A stretch of 64,000 nucleotides of DNA from DASRAU01 sp035638075 (GCA_035638075.1 DASRAU010000026.1:27573-91572), one strand, 5' to 3'; shown: positions 23,437-33,379, numbered from the stretch's first letter. The notes: generated by a model from the sequence alone, not told the origin. Made by a program: numbers and translations.

Positions 23437-23456
23437 CTCCGGCGCCCGCGCCGGAG
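23437..23456 (+). other. 9-bp inverted repeat (hairpin) in the acpP leader
   Basis: CTCCGGCGC and GCGCCGGAG are perfect inverted arms with two bases between them. In RNA this would fold to an eight-pair stem with a tetraloop. It sits 48 bases before the acpP ATG and at the predicted 5' end, so it could stabilise the message. No T-run follows, so a terminator is unlikely. Confidence 0.6.
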
Positions 23457-23503
23457 GCCCCGCGGTCCGACCCGGCCCGGTTCACGGTCTCCAAGGAGGG
23501 ACG

Positions 23504-23740
23504 ATGGCCCAAAGCATCGAGGACAAGGTCAAATCGATCATCGTCGAGCAGCTCGGAGTCGATCCCGAGGAAGTGACGATGGAGGCGGCGTTCGTGAACG
23601 ACCTCGGCGCGGACTCGCTCGACACGGTCGAGCTGGTCATGGCGCTCGAGGAGGCGTTCAAGATCGAGATCAGCGACGAGGACGCCGAGAAGATCCACAG
23701 CGTCGGCGACGCGGTGAAGTACATCCAGGCTCACGCGTAG
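23504..23740 (+). CDS. acpP: acyl carrier protein
   Basis: 78 residues, acidic, with the phosphopantetheine Ser in NDLGADSLDTVELVM. A strong ribosome-binding site (AAGGAGGG) lies 7 bases before the ATG. It carries growing acyl chains between FabD, FabH, FabF and FabG. It is flanked by fabG and fabF and has its own predicted promoter at 23401. Confidence 0.98.
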   Translation: MAQSIEDKVKSIIVEQLGVDPEEVTMEAAFVNDLGADSLDTVELVMALEEAFKIEISDEDAEKIHSVGDAVKYIQAHA

Positions 23741-23780
23741 GCGGACACCGCACGCGCGCGAAGGAGAACGGATCGCAGCG

Positions 23781-25019
23781 ATGGCGAGAAGGGTCGTGAT
23801 CACCGGGATCGGCATGGTGTCGCCGCTCGGCCTGGGGGCGAAGGACAACTGGGACGCCCTGGTGCGCGGCGTCTCCGGCGTCGGCCCCATCACGCGCTTC
23901 GACACGTCCGCCTTCGCCTGCCGCATCGCCGGCGAGGTGAAGGGGTTCAACCCGGAGGACTGGGTCGGCAAGAAGGACGTCAAGAAGATGGACCTCTTCA
24001 TCCATTACGCGCTGGCCGCCTCCGACATGGCGCTCAGGGACGCCGCCTTCACGGTGACACCGGAGGAAGCGGAGCGGGTCGGGGTCTACATCGGGTCCGG
24101 CATCGGCGGGCTGCCGTCGATCGAGCGGCAGCACTCGGTCATGCTCAGCGACGGGCCGCGCCGCATCTCGCCGTTCTTCATCATCGGGCTCATCGTCAAC
24201 ATGGCCTCCGGGCAGGTGTCGATCCGCTACGGGGCCAAGGGGCCGAACCAGGCGAACAGCACCGCCTGCGCCACCGGGACCCACGCCATCGGCGACGCCT
24301 ACGAGATCATCCGGCGCGGCGACGCCGACGTGATGATCGCCGGCGGCGCCGAGGGGGTCATCACGCCGCTGTGCGTCGGCGGGTTCGCCGCCATGCGGGC
24401 GCTCTCGACCCGCAACGACGACCCGCAGACCGCGTCGCGTCCTTTCGACCGTGATCGCGACGGCTTCGTGATCGGCGAGGGGGCGGGCATCGTCCTCCTC
24501 GAGGAATACGGCCACGCCGTCAAGCGCAACGCCCAGGTCTATGCCGAAGTGACCGGCTACGGGATCTCCGGCGACGCCTACCACGTCTCGGCGCCGTCCG
24601 AGGACGGCGACGGGCCGATCCGGGTGATGCGCAACGCGCTGAAGTCGGCCGGGCTCGAGGCGGGGCAGATCGATTACGTCAATGCCCACGGCACGTCCAC
24701 GCCCCAGGGGGACGTGGTCGAGACCAGGGCGATCAAGGCGGTGTTCGGGGAGCGGGCCGCGAAGATGGCGGTGTCGAGCACCAAGTCGATGACCGGGCAC
24801 CTTCTCGGAGGGGCGGGAGGGCTCGAGACGGCGATCACGGCGCTGGCGGTGCACCACGACACGGCGCCGCCGACCATCAACTACAAGACGCCGGACCCCG
24901 ACTGCGACCTCGACTACGTGGCGAACGAGGCGCGCCGCCTGACCATCCGGCACGCGCTGAACAACTCCTTCGGCTTCGGCGGCACCAACGCCGCCGTCAT
25001 CCTCAGCAAGGTCGCCTGA
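23781..25019 (+). CDS. fabF: 3-oxoacyl-ACP synthase II
   Basis: Elongating condensing enzyme. The 412-residue protein has the active-site Cys in NSTACATGTHAIG, the two His in NAHGTSTPQGD and STKSMTGHLLGGAG, and the GFGGTNA end. It is the last gene of the operon; 45 bases later a convergent gene ends. A hairpin lies between them. Confidence 0.97.
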   Translation: MARRVVITGIGMVSPLGLGAKDNWDALVRGVSGVGPITRFDTSAFACRIAGEVKGFNPEDWVGKKDVKKMDLFIHYALAASDMALRDAAFTVTPEEAERVGVYIGSGIGGLPSIERQHSVMLSDGPRRISPFFIIGLIVNMASGQVSIRYGAKGPNQANSTACATGTHAIGDAYEIIRRGDADVMIAGGAEGVITPLCVGGFAAMRALSTRNDDPQTASRPFDRDRDGFVIGEGAGIVLLEEYGHAVKRNAQVYAEVTGYGISGDAYHVSAPSEDGDGPIRVMRNALKSAGLEAGQIDYVNAHGTSTPQGDVVETRAIKAVFGERAAKMAVSSTKSMTGHLLGGAGGLETAITALAVHHDTAPPTINYKTPDPDCDLDYVANEARRLTIRHALNNSFGFGGTNAAVILSKVA

Positions 25020-25023
25020 GGTC

Positions 25024-25044
25024 GCGGCGCCCGGACGGCGCCGC
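25024..25044. terminator. putative bidirectional hairpin between fabF and the GAPDH-like gene
   Basis: GCGGCGCC and GGCGCCGC are perfect 8-base inverted arms around a 5-base loop. It lies between two converging stop codons, as expected of a shared terminator, but no T-run is present on either side. Confidence 0.45.
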
Positions 25045-25064
25045 TCCCGCCGCGGGAATCCGCC

Positions 25065-26135
25065 TCAGATCTCTTCGAAGATCGAGTCCTTCAGGCAGTT
25101 CAGCTTGGGCTCGTACGACTCCGGGTAGACGAACCAGGTCGCCGCGGCGACGCTCGAGATGAGCGCGTTGCCGTCCTGCGGCGTGAAGCAGTAGCCGACG
25201 ACCTCGGTCCCGTCCTTCACCGTCAGCGTCGGCACCACCACGACCGCGTGGTTCAGGATGCGCCCGTAGTGGCCGTAGTCGCGCCCGAAGGAGAACACGC
25301 TGTTGGCCGACTGCTTGTAGGTCAGGGCGACGCGGTCGTCCGCCTTGAAGGTCTCGAGCAGCGCCTCGACCGTGGTCGGCTTGCGCACCCGGATGTTGAA
25401 GTGGACCGCGTGCATGTACTGGGTGTTCACCTTGAGGGCCGAGGAGAACAGGTTCAGGTCGTGGCCCAGTTGGTTGAACAGGTGCCAGGCGTCGCGCGCG
25501 TGGTGCGTCCCGAAGCGCTCCTCCTTGTGGCGGTTCACCTGGGGCGCGGGGACGAAGCCGGAGTCCTGGCTGATGTCGTTGCTGCGGCGCAGGCAGATGA
25601 AACGTCCCTCGACCAGGTTGTCCGGCCCGTGCTTGAGCCCGATGAGGTCGATGAGCACCGACAGGTTGTGCGTGTTGCACGAGAGCACCTGGATGAACTG
25701 GTCGGTGCCGTGCTTGAGCGTCCTGTCGGAGATGCCGCGGACGTACGGCTTGCCGAAGCCGAACTCGGACCCCTGCGCGATGAAGCCGAGGGTCGAGTGC
25801 GCGTACTTCTCGTAGAGATCCTTCTTGTTCTGCAGCCCGACGTCGGACGGCGTGCAGTCGATGACGACGCTTGCCTGCCGCAGCGCCTCGTGGTGCTCGT
25901 AGTGCGGCTCGATCCCGAGATCGCGGAAGCCGCGGCGGGACGACTCGTCGCAGGCGAGCCGCGCCCCGCGCTTGATCAGGTTGATGACCTTGGAGCGGTC
26001 GGTCAGGAGGGGAGTGCGCTTGTGGAAGGTCACCTCGTCGAACCCGAGCTGGTCCTTCTTCTCGGCGAACAGGCCGATGAGGGGCTCGCCGATCGTACCC
26101 GTGCCGACGATGTGCAGGACTTTCCTGGACGCCAT
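25065..26135 (-). CDS. archaeal-type (type II) glyceraldehyde-3-phosphate dehydrogenase homologue
   Basis: 356 residues. The N-terminus has the Rossmann loop HIVGTGTIGEP. The middle resembles archaeal type II GAPDH: IDCTPSDVGLQNKKDLYEK, FIAQGSEFG, the catalytic-Cys motif LSCNTHNL (C153) and a downstream FGTHHARD that could give the catalytic His. The C-terminal MHAVHFNIRVRKPT also matches that family. Bacterial glycolytic GAPDH is unrelated at motif level. The start at 26135 is preferred because GGGAG lies 9 bases before it; an ATG at 26150 has a purine run directly against it. Divergence is high, so the true substrate is uncertain. Confidence 0.65.
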   Translation of the reverse strand: MASRKVLHIVGTGTIGEPLIGLFAEKKDQLGFDEVTFHKRTPLLTDRSKVINLIKRGARLACDESSRRGFRDLGIEPHYEHHEALRQASVVIDCTPSDVGLQNKKDLYEKYAHSTLGFIAQGSEFGFGKPYVRGISDRTLKHGTDQFIQVLSCNTHNLSVLIDLIGLKHGPDNLVEGRFICLRRSNDISQDSGFVPAPQVNRHKEERFGTHHARDAWHLFNQLGHDLNLFSSALKVNTQYMHAVHFNIRVRKPTTVEALLETFKADDRVALTYKQSANSVFSFGRDYGHYGRILNHAVVVVPTLTVKDGTEVVGYCFTPQDGNALISSVAAATWFVYPESYEPKLNCLKDSIFEEI

Positions 26136-26228
26136 GGTCGAATCTCCCATCCTTCCGATTGTCGGGGCCGAAGAATCGCCCGGAACGATACCATCCCGCC
26201 CCGGACCGGATCAACGCGAGAGCGCGAC

Positions 26229-26257
26229 TTGCGGGAGAGCGGACGGCCACCTACACT
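26229..26257 (+). promoter_or_regulatory. candidate sigma-70 promoter for rapZ
   Basis: TTGCGG (26229-26234), 17-base spacer, TACACT (26252-26257). The expected start of transcription, near 26264, coincides with the GTG start codon, so the mRNA may be leaderless. Confidence 0.5.
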
Positions 26258-26263
26258 GGACCC

Positions 26264-27166
26264 GTGAGCCAGGCCGACACGAGCCGCCCGCCTGCCGACG
26301 CCGATCGCGAGCTGATCGTCATCACCGGCATGTCCGGGTCGGGCAAGACGCTGGCCCTGCGGGCTTTCGAGGATCGCGGCTTCTACTGCGTCGACAACCT
26401 CCCGGTGACCCTCATCCCGGTGTTCGCCGAGCTGTCGGCGCAGGCCCGCCGGCCGCTGCGCCGCGCGGCCCTGGTCGTGGACGTGCGCGAGGGGGACCTC
26501 CTGCAGGATTTTCCGGAGATCTACGCGCGCGTGAAGTCGCTCCCGGGGGGCCGGACGCGCCTCATCTTCTTCGACGCCGACGACGACACGCTCATCCGCC
26601 GCTTCTCGGAGACGCGCCGGCCCCACCCGCTGGCCCCGCACGCCAGCCTCGAGGACGGGATTGCGCGCGAGCGGGAGATGCTGCGGCCGCTCCGAGAGCT
26701 GGCCGACCTGACGCTCGACAGCAGCAACTTCAACGTCCACCACCTGCGGCGCTATATCCAGGAGCACCTGGCCCCGGTCGAGGGCGGGGCGCCGATGGCG
26801 GTCACGCTCCTGTCCTTCGGCTACAAGCACGGCATTCCCATCGAGGCGGACCTCGTCTTCGACACGCGCTTCCTGCCGAACCCCTTCTTCGTGGAAGGGC
26901 TCCGGGGCCGGACCGGGCTCGACGCCGAGGTGGTGCGCTACCTCGACGGATCGGCCGAGTACGGCGACCTGCGCCGGCGGCTCGTCGATCTCCTGACCTT
27001 CCTCATCCCGCAGTACCTTCACGAGGGGAAGTCGTACCTGACCGTGGCCATCGGCTGCACCGGCGGGCGGCACCGGTCGGTGGCGCTGTCCGAGGCGGTC
27101 GCGTCGGACCTCGGCACGCACGGCCTGCGGGTCCGCACCTCCCACCGCGACCTGGAGCGCGAATGA
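26264..27166 (+). CDS. rapZ: RNase adapter / nucleotide-binding protein RapZ (YvcJ family)
   Basis: 300 residues. P-loop GMSGSGKTLAL near residue 25, Walker-B-like GFYCVDNLP, and the C-terminal family signature SFGYKHGIP with DLVFDTRFLPNP and IGCTGGRHRSV. In E. coli RapZ guides RNase E to GlmZ and senses glucosamine-6-phosphate; in other phyla the target is unknown. GTG at 26264 is preferred to an upstream in-frame start because the extra residues are low-complexity and lie across the predicted promoter. Confidence 0.92.
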   Translation: MSQADTSRPPADADRELIVITGMSGSGKTLALRAFEDRGFYCVDNLPVTLIPVFAELSAQARRPLRRAALVVDVREGDLLQDFPEIYARVKSLPGGRTRLIFFDADDDTLIRRFSETRRPHPLAPHASLEDGIAREREMLRPLRELADLTLDSSNFNVHHLRRYIQEHLAPVEGGAPMAVTLLSFGYKHGIPIEADLVFDTRFLPNPFFVEGLRGRTGLDAEVVRYLDGSAEYGDLRRRLVDLLTFLIPQYLHEGKSYLTVAIGCTGGRHRSVALSEAVASDLGTHGLRVRTSHRDLERE

Positions 27167-27191
27167 CCCAGCGAGTCGGAAGACGAGTGCG

Positions 27192-27569
27192 ATGACGCCG
27201 AAACGCATCCCGAAACCGTGGGGGGAGGAGATCCTCTTCGCCCACACCGGCCGCTATGCCGGCAAAGTGCTCAAGATCCGCCGCGGCGAATCCCTGAGCC
27301 TGCAGTACCACGAGCGCAAGGACGAGGCGCTGTACCTGTTCTCCGGCCGCGTGTCCGTGACGCTCGGGGCGCCGGGCGATGCCGAAGGCACGAGTCCTGT
27401 GGAAGTCCGCCGCCTCGAGCCGGGGGACTCACTCCACCTGCCGGCCGGCACGCGCCATCGCCTCGAGGCGGCCGAGGACGCGATCCTGTTCGAGGTCTCG
27501 ACCCCCGAGCTCGACGACGTGGTCCGGCTCGAGGATCGCTACGGCCGGGCGGGGACCTCCGAGCCGTGA
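27192..27569 (+). CDS. small single-domain cupin
   Basis: 125 residues with one cupin barrel. The first motif is LSLQYHERKDEALYLFSG (His, Glu) and the second is LPAGTRHRLEA (His), so a metal can bind. It resembles the C-terminal domain of mannose-6-phosphate isomerase/GDP-mannose pyrophosphorylase or stand-alone sugar-phosphate cupins (start KPWGEEILFAHT). The gene begins 25 bases after rapZ. The exact reaction is not clear. Confidence 0.8.
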   Translation: MTPKRIPKPWGEEILFAHTGRYAGKVLKIRRGESLSLQYHERKDEALYLFSGRVSVTLGAPGDAEGTSPVEVRRLEPGDSLHLPAGTRHRLEAAEDAILFEVSTPELDDVVRLEDRYGRAGTSEP

Positions 27570-27591
27570 TGCCGCGAAGATCCCGCGAACC

Positions 27592-27620
27592 TTGACAGTG
27601 CGCGCAGCGTTCCGTAGCAT
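27592..27620 (+). promoter_or_regulatory. sigma-70 promoter for the MerR-like gene
   Basis: Perfect TTGACA (27592-27597), 17-base spacer, TAGCAT (27615-27620). Transcription would start near 27627, 12 bases before the ATG. Confidence 0.7.
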
Positions 27621-27638
27621 GCGTCGAAGAGAGGGCCG

Positions 27639-28115
27639 ATGGCGGAAGCAATTCCCCGCAAGCTGTTCTACAAGCTCCAGGAAGTCTGCGAGCTGACCGA
27701 CACGCAGCCGTACGTGCTGCGTTTCTGGGAATCGGAGTTCACGCAGCTCGCCCCGACGAAGAGCCGCACCGGCCAGCGTCTCTACCGCAAGCGGGACATC
27801 GACCTCGTCCTCGAGATCAAGCGGCTCCTCAACGACGAAGGGCAGACCATCGCCGCGGCGCGGGAGAAGCTGGGGATGGGGGAGGGACCTGCGCCGCTGC
27901 TCGAGGAGCTGTTCGAGCCGCCGCCTCACGAGCCGCCGGTCGAGCCGGTGGCCGTCGCCCCGTCGCCCGCCGCTGCGGCACGCGGCACGGCGACACGTGG
28001 TGTTGCGCGCGGCAACCCGGTCGGAGGGGACACGATCCGGAAGGTCGCCGAAGTCTCCAACGCCCTGCGCGGCATCCTCGACCTGCTCGACGCCACGGAC
28101 CGTCAGCTCAAATAA
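27639..28115 (+). CDS. MerR-family transcriptional regulator
   Basis: 158 residues. Residues 8-75 form a MerR winged helix (FYKLQEVCELTDTQPYVLRF, then SRTGQRLYRKRDIDLVLEI). A Pro/Ala-rich linker follows, then a short helix at the end. There are no Cys ligands for metals, so this is the short uncharacterised MerR type often found near translation genes rather than a metal sensor. Its last 8 bases overlap the converging kbl gene. Confidence 0.85.
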   Translation: MAEAIPRKLFYKLQEVCELTDTQPYVLRFWESEFTQLAPTKSRTGQRLYRKRDIDLVLEIKRLLNDEGQTIAAAREKLGMGEGPAPLLEELFEPPPHEPPVEPVAVAPSPAAAARGTATRGVARGNPVGGDTIRKVAEVSNALRGILDLLDATDRQLK

Positions 28116-29291
28116 TTCCGAGCGACTTCCCCGCCTTTTCGAAGATCCCGAGCGCCTCGTCCAGATCGGCTCTGGTGTGCGTCGCCATGACGATGGTGCG
28201 GACGCGCGATTTCTCCTCCGCCACCATCGGGAAGAAGATGCCCTGCGCGAACACGCCCGCGTCGAAGAGGGCGTCGCTGAACTTCGCCGCTTTCGCGCCC
28301 GACCCGATGATGACCGGGGTGATCGGCGTGACCGAGGTGCCGGTGTTGAAGCCGAGCCGCTTCAGGCCCGCCTTGAAGTGCCGGGTGTTCTCCCACAGGC
28401 GCTCGTGGAGCTGCGGCTCTGTCTCCATCACTTCGACGGCCGCCTGGCAGGCCGCGATGACGGCCGGCGGGTGTGACGACGAGAACAGGAACGGCCGTGC
28501 CTTGTGCACGTAGAACTCGATCAGGGCCTTCGCGGCGCAGACGTACCCGCCCATCACCCCGAACGCCTTCGACATCGTGCCGATCTGGATGTCCCAGCGA
28601 TCCTTGACGCCGAAGTGATCGACGGTGCCGCGGCCGTTCGTCCCCATCACCCCGGTGGCGTGCGCGTCGTCCACCATCGGGATGGCGTCGAATTCTTCGC
28701 ACAGCGTCGCGATGGCGCCGAGATCCGAAATGTCCCCGTCCATCGAGAAGACGCCGTCGGCCACGACCAGGATGCGGTTGGTTTTTCCCGCGCGCGCGGT
28801 TTTCAGCAGCTCGCGCAGGTGGTCGTAGTCCAGGTGGCGGTACACGCCGCGCCCCGCCTTGCTCAGGCGGCAGCCGTCGATGATGCTCGCGTGGTTCAGC
28901 TCGTCCGAGAGGATGAGGTCCCCCTCCTGCATCAGCGTGGAGACGACCCCGACGTTGGCGGTGTACCCGGACTGGAAGACGAGCGCCTCCTCGGTTTTCT
29001 TGAAGCGCGCCAGCGCCGCCTCGAGCGAGCGGTGCAGGGTCATGGTGCCGGCGATGGTGCGCACCGCCCCCGGTCCGGCGCCGAACTCGTCGAGCGCCTT
29101 CCGCGCCGCCGCCACCACGCGCGGGTGCGTGGTCAGGCCGAGGTAGTTGTTCGAGGACAGCTGGATGACGTCGCGCCCGTCGAGCTTCACTCGAGGCAGC
29201 GCCGGCGTGGACAGCACGCGCGGCAGCCGGAAGATCCCCTTCTCCTTGAGCGCGGCGATCTCCGCCGCGAGGAACTGTTCGAGCCGGCGGT

Positions 29292-29295
<4 letters not shown>
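28108..29295 (-). CDS. kbl: 2-amino-3-ketobutyrate CoA ligase (glycine C-acetyltransferase)
   Basis: PLP enzyme that splits 2-amino-3-ketobutyrate with CoA into glycine and acetyl-CoA. The 395-residue protein has the alpha-oxoamine synthase fold signatures LSSNNYLGLTTHP, VDDAHATGVMG and the PLP-Lys motif IGTMSKAFGVMGGY. Its ATG overlaps the tdh stop by 4 bases, giving the classic tdh-kbl threonine degradation pair. The Lys region resembles the Bacillus KBL type more than E. coli. Confidence 0.92.
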
Positions 29296-30434
<1,139 letters not shown>

Positions 30435-30467
30435 GCTCGCTCTCCCTGCATGGCGTGGTCGGGGCGG

Positions 30468-30473
30468 ATTATA
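30468..30473 (-). promoter_or_regulatory. candidate -10 element for tdh-kbl
   Basis: Read on the minus strand this is a perfect TATAAT, about 34 bases before the tdh ATG at 30434. No good -35 hexamer was seen at 16-18 bases, so an activator may be needed. Confidence 0.4.
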
Positions 30474-30545
30474 GAGGAGGTTTCACGGGATGACCGTCCT
30501 CCGCCTTCCGTCGAGCGTAGAATCCGCGCGACGGAGGTTTCGCCC

Positions 30546-31148
30546 ATGCGACGGGTTCGCTTCCTGCTGCTGTGCCTCCTGGTCCTGCCGGCCGGGGCGG
30601 GTCCGGTTTTCGCAGCGCCCGGAGGAAACGTCAACTTCTTGTTCGGGGAGCGGGCGCTCAGCAATGACCTGTGGGGCGACACCGATCGTCCGCACGTGTT
30701 CGGGGTCATGGCGGACTATACGGCCCAGGGGTGGCCGGTGCGCCTCGAGGGGGGGATCTTCGTCTCGTCGGCGACGGGGGACTTCATCGAGCCGCTCCTC
30801 TCATCGCGGGCCGAGGTCGAGAACCGCGTCTCGGAGCTGTCGTTCGGGCTGAACCAGACCTGGGATCGGCGCGGACGGGTCCGGCCGAACCTCGGCGGCG
30901 GCCTGGCGTGGGTCGTGGCCGGATCCGACATCAACTCGGAGTTCCTCACGGACACCCACGACGACGCGCAGGCGCTCGGCGTCTACGCCCACGGGGGGAT
31001 GTTCTGGAGGGTGGGGGCCACCTTCAACCTCGGTTTCGATGTGCGGCTGATGGGGACGACGAACTTCGATCTGTTCGGTGCATCGGGGAACGCCGCCTAT
31101 GCCCAGGCCGGTCTCGTCTTCGGCTGGGGCTGGCCGCCCTACCCCTGA
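30546..31148 (+). CDS. small outer-membrane beta-barrel-like protein
   Basis: 200 residues with a clear signal peptide (FLLLCLLVLPAGAGPVFA, cleavage near residue 23). The rest alternates polar and hydrophobic residues with Gly-rich turns (GGGLAWVVAGSD, MFWRVGATFNLGFDVRLMG). It ends in AYAQAGLVFGWGW, consistent with an eight-strand barrel. No enzyme motif is visible. A TAGAAT at 30518-30523 is a possible -10 element. Confidence 0.7.
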   Translation: MRRVRFLLLCLLVLPAGAGPVFAAPGGNVNFLFGERALSNDLWGDTDRPHVFGVMADYTAQGWPVRLEGGIFVSSATGDFIEPLLSSRAEVENRVSELSFGLNQTWDRRGRVRPNLGGGLAWVVAGSDINSEFLTDTHDDAQALGVYAHGGMFWRVGATFNLGFDVRLMGTTNFDLFGASGNAAYAQAGLVFGWGWPPYP

Positions 31149-31177
31149 TCAACCCAGACGAAACAAGGGCGGGAGGA

Positions 31178-32230
31178 TCACCAGCTCAGCGACACCTGCG
31201 CGCCGGTCGCGCCGGTCTCCGGGTCGAACGTCGGACCGACCATCGGGTGGATTTTCCGCTCCGCCGCCGTGCCGTCGCGGCGCGCCAGGACCATGCGGCC
31301 GAAGCTGTTGCCGATGACGCTGCCGATCACGACGTCGCTCGTGAAGTGGCGGCCGAGCGCGACGCGGGAGAGGCCGACCATGCCCGCCGCGCCGTACGAG
31401 ACCCACGACACCCAGCGGTGCTCCTTGCCGTAGATCCCCGAGAAGACGGTGGCCAGCGCGAACGCGCCGGAGGCATGCCCGGACGGAAACGAGGCGTTGG
31501 ACTGGCCGGCCTGCGGCTGGTACTGGAAGAAGGTCCCTTCGCCGCCGGCGGAAGGCCGGGTGCGCGCCGTCACGCGCTTGATGAGGGTGGTCCAGAGGCC
31601 CGTGTCGAGCAGCGCCTCGGCGGAGAGACTCGAGGCTTCCGCCAGCGGCTCGTGTCCGCCGAACCGGCCGATGAGATAGCTGGCTCCGAGGAACAGCACC
31701 GCGGGCCCGGCGTTCCCCAGCTCCGTGAAGCCGATGGCGACCTTCGAGTGCTCGGCGTCCACCGACGAGAAGACATGGCGCTCGAACTCGAGGTCGGGGT
31801 TGTCCCAATCCGATCCCTGTGACGACGCGGCGAGAACGACGCCGACGACGAACGGCATCACGACGGCCGGACGGTGCACCTCCTGGCCGATCCAGTCGGT
31901 GAACAGAAATTTCTGGTCCGAGAAGATGCGCTTGAAGAGGTTCCGCCTCCAGTACGGCTTGTCGGCGGGCGTCGTACCCTCCGGGTCGGATGGGTCCAGC
32001 GCCGCATCCGGGGTGGTGTCCGCATCTGCGCCCGGGCCCGGCTCCGGGACGGCGGTCGCATCCGGAACCTGGGCCGCCTCCGGAGCAGGCCCGGCGGCGG
32101 CCGGGTCCGGCTCGACGGCCGGTGGGCTGTCCGGAGCCGTGGCCGGGGGATCCCCGGCCAGGACGATCGACGGCGGAACGGCGGCGAAAAGCCCGGAAAG
32201 CAGCAGGAAAAGGACGAAAACCCGGCGCAC
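31178..32230 (-). CDS. PAP2-family phosphatase, exported
   Basis: 350 residues. A signal peptide (VFVLFLLLSGLFAAVPPS) is followed by a Pro/Ala/Asp-rich linker of about 65 residues. Then comes a PAP2 domain with all three phosphatase motifs: KRVTARTRP, PSGHAS and SRVALGRHFTSD. Such enzymes remove phosphate from lipids, for example undecaprenyl-PP or phosphatidic acid, on the outer face of the inner membrane. The last residues (GAQVSLSW) look like a barrel-strand end. It converges with the barrel gene. Confidence 0.88.
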   Translation of the reverse strand: MRRVFVLFLLLSGLFAAVPPSIVLAGDPPATAPDSPPAVEPDPAAAGPAPEAAQVPDATAVPEPGPGADADTTPDAALDPSDPEGTTPADKPYWRRNLFKRIFSDQKFLFTDWIGQEVHRPAVVMPFVVGVVLAASSQGSDWDNPDLEFERHVFSSVDAEHSKVAIGFTELGNAGPAVLFLGASYLIGRFGGHEPLAEASSLSAEALLDTGLWTTLIKRVTARTRPSAGGEGTFFQYQPQAGQSNASFPSGHASGAFALATVFSGIYGKEHRWVSWVSYGAAGMVGLSRVALGRHFTSDVVIGSVIGNSFGRMVLARRDGTAAERKIHPMVGPTFDPETGATGAQVSLSW

Positions 32231-32369
32231 GTCTCAAGGCTAGGGTGCCCGCCGCGCCGTTTCCAGCCGGAACTGAGAAGGCGCTGAGGATCGAGACGAA
32301 TGTTGACCGGGAAATCGGTGCCGTGCTAGAAAGCGCGCGGGATGCAGGCGACCCCAGCGCCGGGATCCC

Positions 32370-32375
32370 TATAAT
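32370..32375 (+). promoter_or_regulatory. candidate -10 element for tRNA-Pro(GGG)
   Basis: Perfect TATAAT 32 bases before the tRNA. No convincing -35 lies at the correct distance. A second, more distant pair (TTGACC 32303-32308, 18 bases, TAGAAA 32327-32332) is an alternative. The rest of 32231-32406 shows no gene. Confidence 0.4.
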
Positions 32376-32406
32376 GACGGCACGTGATGGGTACTGGGAG
32401 TGACGT

Positions 32407-32483
<77 letters not shown>

Positions 32484-32509
32484 ATTGATTCCAACCTGCG
32501 TGGGGACCT

Positions 32510-32540
32510 CCGGGCCGACGGGGGGCATCAGTCGGCCCGG
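32510..32540 (+). other. 10-bp hairpin between tRNA-Pro and surE
   Basis: CCGGGCCGAC (32510-32519) and GTCGGCCCGG (32531-32540) are perfect inverted arms with an 11-base loop. It follows the tRNA by 26 bases and precedes the surE ATG by 51. It may end or process the tRNA transcript; no T-run follows. Confidence 0.5.
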
Positions 32541-32591
32541 TCGGGGCTCATGCCTGCGGCCGGCGACCGGGGCCGGGCGAGACGGGCAGAG

Positions 32592-33344
32592 ATGAACCGG
32601 GTCCCCATCCTGATCACCAACGACGACGGCTTCAACGCCGAGGGACTGCGCGTCCTCGAAGAGGCGCTGCAGCCCCTGGGCGAGGTCTACGTCATCGCCC
32701 CCGATCGCGAGCAGAGCGGCCAGGGGCACGCCCTCACCCTGAACCATCCTCTGCGGATCGAGCGGCGGGGCCCGCGGCACTACGCCGTGCAGGGGACGCC
32801 GACCGACTGCATCTATCTCGGCGTCCACAGCGTCCTCGCCGACCGGCGACCGGCGCTGGTCGTCAGCGGCATCAACAAGGGGCCGAATCTCGGCGACGAC
32901 GTCACCTACTCGGGGACGGTGTCGGCCGCGTTCGAGGCGACCCTGATCGCGGTGCCCGCCTTCGCCGTCTCCCAGCAGCTCGATCACGGCGAGGCCGACT
33001 TCACGGCCGCCGGGCGTTTCGCGCTGCAGCTCGCGCGGGAAGTGCTCGAGCGCGGCATGCCGGCGGACACGCTCCTCAACGTCAATGTGCCGCGCGGCAC
33101 GCCCAAGGGCGTGCGGGTGACGAAGCAGGGGAAGCGCCTCTATCCCGGCGGCGTCATCGAACGGGCCGATCCGAAGGGAAGGACGTATTACTGGATCGGC
33201 GGCACGCCGGCCGAGTGGGAAGAAGACCCGGAAAGCGATTTCGCCGCCCTGGCGGAGGGGTTGATTTCCCTCACGCCGCTGCACCTGGACCTGACTCATC
33301 ACCGCGTCCTCGACGAGGTGCGCCGCTGGAATCTCGAGGCCTGA
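32592..33344 (+). CDS. surE: 5'/3'-nucleotidase SurE
   Basis: Metal-dependent nucleoside monophosphatase linked to stationary-phase survival. The 250-residue protein has the N-terminal acidic motif ILITNDDGFNAEGL, PDREQSGQGHALTL, VQGTPTDCIYLG and the SGINKGPNLGDDVTYSGTV block. The following pcm gene is the classic partner. The ATG at 32592 places the conserved strand at residue 5. Confidence 0.96.
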   Translation: MNRVPILITNDDGFNAEGLRVLEEALQPLGEVYVIAPDREQSGQGHALTLNHPLRIERRGPRHYAVQGTPTDCIYLGVHSVLADRRPALVVSGINKGPNLGDDVTYSGTVSAAFEATLIAVPAFAVSQQLDHGEADFTAAGRFALQLAREVLERGMPADTLLNVNVPRGTPKGVRVTKQGKRLYPGGVIERADPKGRTYYWIGGTPAEWEEDPESDFAALAEGLISLTPLHLDLTHHRVLDEVRRWNLEA

Positions 33345-33379
33345 TCCGTCCCGACGACTTCGCGCGCCGGCGCGGCCGC

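Noticed and set aside
23437..23456. A rho-independent terminator after fabG
   Set aside because: The stem is strong but no T-run follows, and acpP-fabF downstream belongs to the same cluster.
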